Positions 9,005 through 21,000 of a stretch of DNA of 64,000 nt are shown here, piece after piece. Every line of letters begins with the position of its first letter. The first letter of the stretch is position 1. The position numbers and the translations under genes were made by a program. Under the pieces are notes generated by a model that searched no databases, had not been told where the DNA came from, and was given only the letters and a program-made list of their open reading frames with translations. Origin of the DNA: Gordius sp. MW1 (lineage: Eukaryota > Nematomorpha > Gordioida > Gordea > Gordiidae); NCBI GenBank assembly GCA_964036665.1, contig OZ038530.1, positions 21,970,001-22,034,000 of the forward strand, given 5' to 3'.

Positions 9005-12000
9005 CTAAAAAATGTCGTGTTAAATAGTTTAAAATGTCATTGTTTAACGTTGAGCAGTCACTAACAAGTAATTTATTAAACAAAAAAGCTTAGAAAGTTT
9101 CATTACTATTTTTATAAGCCAAAGTCGCTACTAATATGTAAGTTAAAAAATTATTGTGTGATGTTATGAATTTCAAGATTTCAATCGAGCTCATCATAAT
9201 TGTTAATTTTAAGGGATGAGGGATAGTGGCTGTGCCATGGTTATATATCGATAAGAATCAATAGGTTTATGGCAAATCGTGGTAATGATCTTATTTTTTA
9301 AATTATAAATGTTCAGCTCTAAGAAAGGTATTTGAATATTATTAGTTTCAATTTCAACTGTAAATTCTATTTTTGCATTGAATAAGTTTAATGCTTGTAA
9401 AAAATAGGTAGTTAAGTTAAGGGGTCATATATATAGAATATCGTCAACGTACCTGGCATAAAAAAGTTAGGATATCTTTATTCGTATTTTTATTATAATT
9501 GAGAAGTCGCCAAATGTTTGAAATAATTTTAAAAAGTTTTAATGACCATCACTATATCGTTGTTTACCCTATTAGCACTTGACAATCAAAGCGCTATCAT
9601 CAATAAAGTTTGCTGCAAATGTTAATTAGTATATTTGAAAAAACATTTCAATAATAACAACTGAGTGTCTCTCTTTCAATAAACTTGGTCATTTTAGAAT
9701 AAATTTATACCAATCATGAACTGGTTGAGTACATACACAACTACCTGCATTTTCTAACTAAATCATTTTCAAAAACATTAAATAGGTATTAAACCTAGTT
9801 TCGATCAAAAAGCTACTTTAATAACAACTATAAAGCCTTACAATTAAAAAGAACCAACAAAAAGAGGAAAGGACAAATAACCATAATCACTATTGTTGTA
9901 CGGCTGGGTTCCGTTTGGTCGACCTTTGGTTTAACGAAGACTTACGGTCAATTCTGGTTTATTTTTCAAATTTCGACTGAGCCTAGTGGTCGAATCAGAA
10001 AAATAGACACCAACAAACCTCTAGTCTGTTTATGTTTGGTCCGTTTTTCATATTTGGACCAAGCCCAGTGGTCGACAAAGAAAAATGGACCAAACTATTT
10101 TTTGGCTCGTTTACTTTTAGTGGACCAAAACCAAAGGCCGACCAAACAAACCCAGCCTCCCCCCCCCCATTGTAAGATAAATTCCCTGGGGTAAAAATAA
10201 AAAGTACCCATATTCGGCAAAAAATGTGAAGGGCCCTGGGAAGACGAGATCCGAAAAGGCTATGATAGTGAGGTAACCCGGGTTATAGTATTTATCGTTG
10301 GCTGCAATAGGGACTTCCCGAACTTCCCACCACTGCATTCGGCTAACATTCGACTGCTCCGTTTTCAAATTTATAGTAACATCGCGAAAACTTCGAACTC
10401 CACCTGATAATTGGTTATACGATAAATGTTACAAAAACAAGAATAAAAATATTGTCTTTTTTTCTATTAGTTTTGGTCGACCTTTGGTTTAGGCTAAGAC
10501 TAACGGTCGTTTCTGGTCTGTTTTCAAATTTCAACTAAGCCTAGAGGTCGACCAAGAAAAACAAACCATTAATCGTGGGTCTCTTTATGTTTAGTCGACC
10601 AAAAAAACCCAGCCAATTTTACAGCACTACTAATTATAAATTTCGACTATGGGCACATCAAGTTCCTAGTTTAACTTTAAAATTTTTGCCAACCTTAAAA
10701 TATCAAGTACAAACGAAATGGTCAGTTCCTAAGTATTAACTCTGTTTCGTATTGAATAGATGTAAACTTAAATTGTAATTTAAGGTTTCTTGTTTAAAAT
10801 TCCCTCCTTTTTCCCGACAAATTCAAATTTTCTTTGCTATTTAAGCTTACTATGCCACTTTGGATAAAATAGACCACTTTCATTCGAAGAAAGATCAATA
10901 GGCACGGGCGTACCCAGCATTGGATTTAGAGGGGGGCAATAATGATTTAGGGAGGGGCAAAATAATCATTTTTTAAACTTTTAGCCATAATTTTCATAAA
11001 TTTCAACAAATATTTGGATTTAAAGGGGGGTAGCTGCCCCCCCCCCTCGGCTACGGCCATGTCGATAGGGAGAAAAAATTTTGTGGTACCTGGAACCAGA
11101 GGCTTCACGTAACTCGGCTTTTCTTTGGCTGGTATTCGCAAGTATTTAGGAAACATGTGTTTCACCAGTCTGTTCAAATAAAAACATGCATAAAATATCA
11201 TATTTCGCCAGTAAATAAATATTAAAAGAAGATGAAGTGTAGTGATGTAAATTTACATGGGTGGGGTATCTATATCGTTCCCAAATAGCATGTCGGCCAA
11301 CTGTTTTCGCGTAGCAGATCCTGGGGGAAGATAAAACATATTCGAATCCGATATCGTGGGTTCCACTAGTTTTGATTCCGCAACTCTGTAAATTTAACGT
11401 TAAAAGACAATCTATATCAAAAAATAATTTTTATATTTTTTTGGGAGTTCAAAGTTATCTTAATTATTAGTCGCGACACAAAAAGCTAATGAAAATAAGT
11501 CTCTATCTGAATGGGTTTATCTACAACTTTTGTTTCATGGTTACTGCGACCCCACTTTTGGCCTTAGTAGCACTATTATGGGCATAGCAAGGGGGTGGTA
11601 GGGAGGGGCGCTGTCCCCCTCTAAATCCAAAAATTCTTTCAAATTTTATATAACTATGGTCAAAATTACTAAAATTAACATTTTTCCATCCCTGAATGCT
11701 TTATAAATTAGTCGTTTTTCGAAATTTATATTGTGGATTTAAAAGCGGGAGGGGGGGGACAGCAGTCCCTCCCTACCACCTCCTAGCTACGCCTACGAGA
11801 AGAGGTCAAAAGACATAAAAAGGAAAAATATTTGAATTTATAAAACCTGGTAAAAGACCATCGCATTTTCATTTGCACGCTCGTGTTCCCACCCAAGATG
11901 TTATGCAAGGTTGTCAAGCTGGGTGGACTTATGGTCCAAAGCCCGGTGGAATTTCCCATTAAATTTATCTCAATCACGTCGGTTGCTTCGTAACCGGCTA

Positions 12001-15000
12001 GGAATGCTTGAACGGGCTAAATGGTAAATGTATAAAAATGTGTGTTTCTCCGACACCAATGGTGTCAGATAGGATTCAGTTTAGTTTGCCAATTTAGCTA
12101 AGCTCTTGTTTGTCATCGGGGCTTATACATACATAATTATAAACTTAAGCCAAGTAAAGTTTACAACTAGTATTATTAAACATACTGAGCGACGACTACC
12201 CCCCCCCCTTTAAATCCAAAAATTCCTTAAAATTTAATATAAATAAGGCTAAAATTTGAAAAATTCTCATTTTGCCTCTTCCCTTAATCAATATTACCCC
12301 CCCCCCCTAATTGCGTCCATAGCTAATACATGCCCCTCTAAATATTGAGACTATCTAAATTCAGGGTCAAAATAAGATAGTTAATATTTGGTTGATACAT
12401 TATTTAAAAATAAAATTGCGAGCCGAGTGATACCTTGTCACGAATGTGTTGGTCGATGAGCAGACGATATTGACTTTCGGAAAATGGTTTGATAAATTGA
12501 TTACGAGCACTCATACGATACAAGGGCTGTAATTAACAAACAATATAATCATTTATTATAAAGAACATTTACATACACACTTTCGCAAAAAACAACAACA
12601 AATTTTATCTCTCAATATTTAATATATTACATTCGTGGAAGAACAATAAGTTAGAATTGTTAAAATTTAGGGAAAACTTGTTAGAAAACAAATAAATAAT
12701 ATTTAATCCTAAATTTCCTTTCGTCAACTGTAGTTTTTAGTTAAAATAATCTGGTCAACCAGACCTAAATTATTATTTTTAATTTTCTCGTCAACTATGC
12801 TTAGTCAAAATATTCTCGTCAATTAGCTTAAATTCGTCATTTTAATGCTCTTAGATGACAAAACATTCTCACATGGAAGTTAATTAATTAATTTTTATCT
12901 ATATAATTTTAGGAGTTCCATACTTCGTAACCAGCAATACTAATTTCGACAGAGCAATCGTAAGGCAAATTTTTGGTGCCGACGGCATTAGTTAGTGCAA
13001 ATAAAACGAGTGGAAACCATATGATAAATATGAGAACTATCAACATAAGTCCACCCATCAAATATTTTGTGAGTGGAGGTCTACGTACACCTCGGGGTGT
13101 AGGATAATCCTAAAAAACAATGAATAGTATAAAATTCATAAGTTTTTACCATTTTATAGAGGTCAATATGTAGAACAAACAAACGATAACGTGAATATTT
13201 ATACAAACAACTAAAGCAAGAGAGGGAAGACAAAGAAAATTTACAATTATATACAGGCATTACAAAGTGTTGGCAAAAGAGCTAAACCTTCTTAAGTTTG
13301 TTTTTTGTTATGCCACCTATAATTTTCGGGGTTTGGTTCAATAATTCACTAACAAACACCTGACAAATCAAGGTCAAAGATCACAAAACATACTAAGAGG
13401 CACGGAATACGGACGACCATTTTAAAGATTGGGAGTGAGTGGCATGACTAAAAACAATTTAAAAAAGTTTAACTCTTCTACCATGAGCATAGATATCATC
13501 GTATCAAAAACCTAATTTAGCAAGCACAAAAGCTTACATCGATCATTCCATACAAATAGCTAATTTAATATCTCATTTTTACAATTAATTGAAGAAAAAA
13601 AAGAGTTTTGGGCAATTATGAAAGATCACTAATTTCGCAGGTCTAGTGAATTATGGACCCTCATTTATTTTTTACTAGTTCGGCTTGGCGATAACACTTC
13701 AATGTAAATATGCTGGCGTATATGTCTTCCAACTTTATCCAATAAAACACTGTGAGGGTTGTATCGGTCCACATCCAATCCATCAGAGTTCGTAATTCCC
13801 ATAGAAATGGTATGAAGGAAAATCTAGGATTTATTACTACTCATTATTCAAAATCTCACAACAAGTTTATTAACTTTCCTCTTATTTAAAAATCAACGTT
13901 TGATAAAATTATTATATAAAATCATGCTAGTACGCTTTAACAGAATTAAAGCATTTTATATGAAATACGATCATATTGCTAAAATATACATAACGCATCA
14001 TTTTGTATATTTTAAGCAATCGATTAAACAATTCCAAACCACGCTAGCATTGCCCAGATGAATACAATATGGGTACAAACCTTGAATTTATCAGGGGGGG
14101 GGAGAACGCACATTAACAGAATGCTAAATCAGCCAATACACCATGTGGGCTAAAATATATAGCTGGGGGAGTTAGTTTGTTTTATAAATTTCATGATTGA
14201 TAAGCGCATCATATCAACATGATTTATAAAACGAGAGGGGGATTAAGAAGGCAAAAGATGATAAAATAGAGTACAGATGAACAACGACGAGAGAATTACT
14301 ACAGAGATAATACAATGAATGATTAGAGGGTTGAAAAGCCTTACGGTCTCAATCTTTCGCCAGCATTTAAGGACAAATATGCTGGCGTAAATGTCTTCTA
14401 TGATGAGCCAAGAATTAATCGACATACTAGTGTCGGTCCACATCCAATCCATTACAGCTCTTAGTTCCCACAAAAAGGGTACCAATATAAAGCTGTGATT
14501 TAAAAGATATATACAATGCTGGGGTGGCATATTTGTTTTGTCGACCGTTGCTTTAACTAAGGCTAACGGTTGACTCACAAAAATAAACCAAAAATCTTTG
14601 GTCTGTTTAGTCGACTAAAACCAAAGGCCAAATAAAACCCAGCCGTTTTTACAACACTACTAAGGACGCTTCCTTTAACAAATGGATTAATATGAGTTTT
14701 TAATATGAAAATGTCCTTTGTTAAGTATTAATTTTATAGGAGAAGTTTTCGAGTAGATCATTTCAAAAAACTATCGCCAACCGTAAGGAGATATAAATTG
14801 GTATTCACACCTCTTTTTTATTAAGCAGGCTATTAATTTTAGATTGATACAAATTATTATGCGTGTGGATCAATATCTTTTTTCATCGACAAATTATATA
14901 TAATTTTCAGCTTTAAATAGAAAGATTAGTAAAAAATTAATATTGTTAAATAGTTCCCATGACAAATAATCAGAAACCTGACCGTATGAAAGAGTTAATG

Positions 15001-18000
15001 TTTTTAATCGGATCTGCCTTACTATTTTGCTAATTTTTTTTAGCAACATCACATAAAAATGCAACAAAATTTTTCTAATGCCCAATTACATGTTTTAAAC
15101 GAAAAAAATGACGTACGCTTTGTAGAGGATTAAGTTGACATAATTGTATTTTTTGGTCAAAAAATTGCCTAGGATCCTAGTCGGGTATCCGCTTCGAATT
15201 TGGTAGGAAGATAACATGAAGTAACAACACTTTGAAAAATACCACAGCCTAGCCGGAGTGTTCTATCGTTAGATGGAGAAAAATCATAAACATTATAAAG
15301 CAAAAGATAGTGTCGTAAAAACGGCTGGGTTTTGTTTGGTCGACCTTTGATTTTTGGTTCGCTTATGTTTAGTCGACTAAAACCAAAGATCGACCAAACA
15401 AATCCCAACCCTTTTTACAACACTAGGAAAAGCCAGCCACACATTAAGGCGAAAAATGCAAGAAAATGTACAGCTCAAAATTCTATGTTAATAAACAAGT
15501 TAAAATTTTCATTCACTATGAAAGAAGATTTTAAAAGTCTACGAATTATTCAAAGCAAAGCTATAACAACTTCCTCAAAATAAAGCAGTGGTCAAAAAAT
15601 ATGAAATCAAGCCCAAATAAGGGGTTGTAAAATTCAAATTCTGCCACACTAAGCATCATGCATCTTTAGATATAATTTACGAAGCACAACGCAAAAATAT
15701 ATGAGCTAGGTACCTTGTAAAATTCACGTTCGGTAAAAGCGGGAATGAGGAAAAACATCCAAATGTGTATGACGGTAACCAAAAAAAATTGAAACCAAAG
15801 TTTGCCTTGGATATTTTTGCGTAGGAATAATGCTCGATCCACGATTATTAAAGCGAATTGAACCACCAACATGACTAGGAAAGGGATTGGAATTTTATTT
15901 TCGCTGATATAGCTCGTTACGTCGCCTTCATCTGGCACAGCCGAACCAAAGGAGGAATAACTATGGAAAAACCATTAAAATACACGTTAAATTTAGCAAT
16001 GGGGTGGCAGGGAGGGGCGGCTGCCCCCCCCTCTTTAAATCTAGAAAAACTTTAAAACTTAATATAATTATGGCTAAAATTTCAAAAAATAAATTATTTC
16101 GCCCCTCCCTAAATCATTATTGCCCCCCCCCCTGTAATTCAAATCCTGGCTACGTCCATGTATTAATTGCTATGCAACATGACAGGACATGACACTTTTC
16201 ACAGAAAATGAGCTCATGCCTAGCAATTGAAAAAACATCCCGTTTTATCTTGTCCGCCTTCTATGTTAATATCGAAAAATTTCGAAATTATGGTATACAA
16301 TCGCCTAATTAACCCTACAATAGGCAATAATGGCTGGTTCAATTTAATTTATCACAACCCCGACCCGAGGTCAAAATCTTCATGTTTGGACCCGATCTTT
16401 CTAACATATGATTCAAATTTTTATTAAAAGTGTAACAAAAGACAAAAGCTAAATGCCAAGTCGTTACATTACCCAAATACTACGATGATGAAAGTGATGA
16501 AATCGCAGAGGAACATGGGAGCGTATACGTCAACTGTTACACGGAATTGGGGATGAAGCAATTTGTCAAAAAAATTCCAAAAAGTTTTGAAATAATGGGA
16601 AAAATCGCAGGTCATTAGTTTCCTCCGTTTTTTGAGCAGTTTAATTTCGGTCGAAGAATTTACAGGGGTCGGAACTAGTGCCTAGAAAAAAATTTGGAAA
16701 AATTCTGTAAAATTCCACATTAATTTTAATTTCCCAAAATTTTCCTTCATTATTAAGTATAAACTATTAAAAAGTAAAGCCAAATTAAGAATTAATTAAA
16801 TTTCATAATTTCTTATATAAATTTCCCTTTATTCCTTCATTAATAAGTATAAACTATTAAAAAGTCAAGCCAAATAAGAATTGATTAAATTTCATAATTT
16901 CTTATATAAATTTCCCTTTATTATTAAGTATAAACTATTTTTGCAGACGTTTGATGGAAAAAACGCGAAAATTTTTGATATGCACACTGTGATTTTTGGC
17001 TTGTTAATTTAAATGGAACAGATGATTTTAATTCAAATCAAGAATTCTCTATAAATTTCCCTTCATTATAAAGTAGTATAAACCATTTTTGCAGACTTTT
17101 AGATAAAGCCAATTTTTTGAAATGTACACTTTGATTTTTGGCTTGTTGATATAAATAGAAAAAATGATATTAATTTAAATCAAGAAGAATTGATTAAATT
17201 TCATAATTTCTCACATAAATTTCCCTTCATTATTAAGTATAAACTATTTTTGCAGACGTTTAAATAAAAAGAATAGCTAAATTTTTTAAATTTACACTAA
17301 AATTTTTGGCTTTTTAATTTAGATAAAAAAAGATTTAATATAAATCAAGAAGAATTGATTAAATTTCCTAATTTCTCATCTTCATTCTTGAGTATAAACT
17401 ACCTTTGCGCGTTTAAAATGGGAAGAAAAGCCAAATTTTTGATATGTACACTTTGATTTTTGGCTTGTTAATTTAAAAAAAATGATTTTAAAGTAAATCA
17501 AGATGAAATGATTAAATCATATAACCTCATCGTTAATTTCTTCCTCTGGTATTGGTTCAGTGTCGTCCCCTTCGTTCTTTAGTAATTGTTCTTCTTGAAC
17601 AAAATATATTTTTTTATTTTGCAAAACAAAAAAAAATTATTAAATTAAATGTACTAAAATCTTCTAAATTTGACACGAAAATAAAGTGATACCCATTAAA
17701 AGTGTGACAAAACTTACCAAAACTCTCGAAAAGATTTGAAGATAAAAAACAACGAATTTACAAAAGAACATACGTAGATAATATTCTGGATAAATTTTAA
17801 TGTGAAAATTAACATAATTCACAAAAATTCAACTGATTTCGCGCGTTAAAAAAGTTTTTTAAACGTTTTTTGCGGGCATTTTACCTTTTTTGTGCAAAAA
17901 ATGGGAAAAAAGAAATAAAATTTAAAGCACACCTCTACTATTATCTGCCGTCTCCAAATCAGGTTGAGTGTCGTGATAAACATCCTCATTTAACGGTGAA

Positions 18001-21000
18001 TTATTATTCACAGGCAAAACTTCGGGATCACTAGCCCTAACCGTTTCTTTACTTATAGCTTTGATGTTGTCTTTCCAAAGCCCCAATGACTTTATAACAT
18101 AAAAAGTATTGGCATAATCATAAAAAGGATATAAAATGTGCTTTCAGATAAATTTCACAAAAACTAAAATTATTTATTTGTCACAGCATTTAGAAAATAT
18201 CAAAGAACTATTCAAATTCCTGATGTCGCAAAATTTAAATTTTTTGTTAAAACCAGCAATGTTTCTGTGTGTCTAATTAATAAAATTGTCAAAAATCTCA
18301 AAAAACCCTATATAATACATCAGTGAATTTCAAGTAAACAAACTCATATAAGAGTGATAAAATAAATTTGTCAAAAATCTCAAAAAACTTTATATAATAC
18401 ATAGTGAATTCAAGTAAACAAACTTATAAAAGAGTGGTGTCTGGTAAAACAAAATTGTAAAAAAATTTCAAAAAAACGTATTTAATACATAGTAAATTTT
18501 GACTAAAAATGATGACAAACTTTTAGGATAGATCTGTGAAAAAATAGTATGAGCAATAGGACGAGATCGTAGGTGGCATAATATTCTTTTTTCTCAATTC
18601 CAATAATTCTCGGGGCCCAAAATGGATCTTTGACTTCTCTTCCGACCCAAGGGAAAAATCCAAATTGGAATAGGTATTTTATGATAACAACCGCCTAAGA
18701 CATAGTATTAGTGTTGTAAAAGCGGCTGGGTTTTGTTTGGTCAACCTTTGATTTAATTAAAACCTAACAGTCGGCTTTGGTCTGTTTTTCAAATATCGAC
18801 TAAGCATAGTGGTCCACTAAGAAAAATAGACCAAAAATCAATGATCTGCTCAAGTTTAGTCGACAACCAAAGATAGTTCGCATGATTTTTTAATTTAAAA
18901 CATACTGAAAACATTGCAAATTATATGCTTGGAAATGATTTAATCAAATGTTGTAGCATAGTACATTTGAATTGCTAAGCAATTTATGAGTTCGTTTTTG
19001 GTTGTCCGTCCGTCCTGTCCAACTTGTAATTTTTCATTATATGATTGGAGTTGTCTATGTTTCAAGCAGTTTGACGAACTTATTAACAACGATATTTAAA
19101 AATTATTGGATAAAAATAAAGGGCATATTACAGAAGGGGGGGGGGAAGAGGTTGCCCATTGGCCTGCAAGTTAAATAAATCAAGGTGTTTTGTGAATTGC
19201 TTGGCTATTTTATTTCTTAAAAGTTAACATGATTTCTGTGATATTTTAGCACTGTTTGCTGGCCAAATATTAAAAATGAAGTGAAGGGGGGGGGCATGGT
19301 GCAAAAAACTATAAACTTATAAAATACTGATGTGTAGCTTTTTTACAAGGTTCCTCTGAACCGAGCTTATATTGTAAGAAGTCGATTAGAATAATTAGTT
19401 TTTTAAGTACTCTTATGATTTCTTTTATTCATTGACTGCATGAAGGATAATTAATTTCTTTACATTTAGCCAAAAATCTTAACACCCCATGCAATTTTTA
19501 TTGAAATTAAGAGATCTAATAGCCATATTTGTAGGAGATGTTAGCATAAATGTAGATTTTTATAACACAAAAAAAGTTGGAGAAGGGCATGGAAAGGATT
19601 GACATTTTTACTAACGAGGGACGGCGTATAAATCGTGCAACAATTATATCCGTTATAAAGCCACAACTAACTTAGACAAGTTGCGAAAAAAAATTAATTA
19701 ATAAATGTAATCAGTTGGGCTTATAAACAATAATGGAATTTGAGATCGGGTGAGGTCGAAAAAATTAAAGCCAGTCAGCTGTCATTAGCTAGTCTATCTG
19801 CGAAAGCGAACCAAAAGTCTTTTACAGATGTCCACAGCCACGATTAAAAACCCATTTAAGTTTCCACGGCATAATTATTGAAAAATTCAAGTTAGACAGG
19901 ACGGACGGACAACCAAAAACTAACCCATAAACTGCATAGCTTTTTGAATAAAAAATAGTATCCACTACCTCCACATATGTTATGAGAGTGACCCAAAAAG
20001 TTTTGGAGGGTCGAGGGATACTAAGGGTCCCCCAAAGGAAAACCATGAAGGGTGGTGGCATGGCGAGGATAGAGGCTGTTTGTAGCATATTAAGCACCAC
20101 TAGGAAATAGCACACAAGTTCGGACCGAGATATTAACACGTAGTACAAGGCCGTTATAAATTTAGTTATAACTGATCTATCCGGTTTCACTTGTTCTTCA
20201 TCGTCGAGAGTAAAAGTTTCAAAACTACAGAGACATAGGAATGACATAAATTTATTTTGCGTATAAGCATGGGCGTCTAAATCCAAAATTTCTGCAAAAT
20301 TTAATATATTTATGACTAAAGTTAGTAAAAATAATCATTATTGCCCCCCCCTCTAAATCCAATTCTGGCTACGCTCATGTAGAGAAAGGGTTTACTTTGA
20401 AAAACGTTATAACATTAGTGGATCTTACTTTCCATCGTGATTTTCTACTCAATATAGAAACCCTTTTTGAGGTTGTGTTAGATTTTTAAGAAAATTATTT
20501 AAATTTATTTTAAAACTACCAATTGCCACATTCATATTACCTTTTAAACAAAATAAGAAAAAGCTTATATTTAGAGATACGATCAAAAACTGTTTTTACG
20601 TCGTAATTACTAAAAAATTTGCGTAATTATTAGTAACTATGATTCTACCGGGGTATTTGAATACTAAAATTTTAATTTCTTTGGTTGATTAAAAGTGCAT
20701 AATCACATAAAATTTATAGAATGCAAAAAAAGGAAAGCCAAAAACCCATCTATATATGAAAGGCCTATTATAAAATATGTTACAAAAAATTGCGACACAA
20801 AACTTCTAATTAAATTATCATTTAAATGTAAATTCACTCGACATGTTGGTAAAAGCGTTACTAAAGTGCCTTTTAAATAAGATTCATACGTTTTGTAGGG
20901 AGTCGCAAATTCTTGTTCTTCGTGTAGTGCCAGCCTGCAAAAATATTTTAGAGCCAAAGTAAAATATTGTAAAGCTTGAATATTGTAAAAAATTCCCAAT

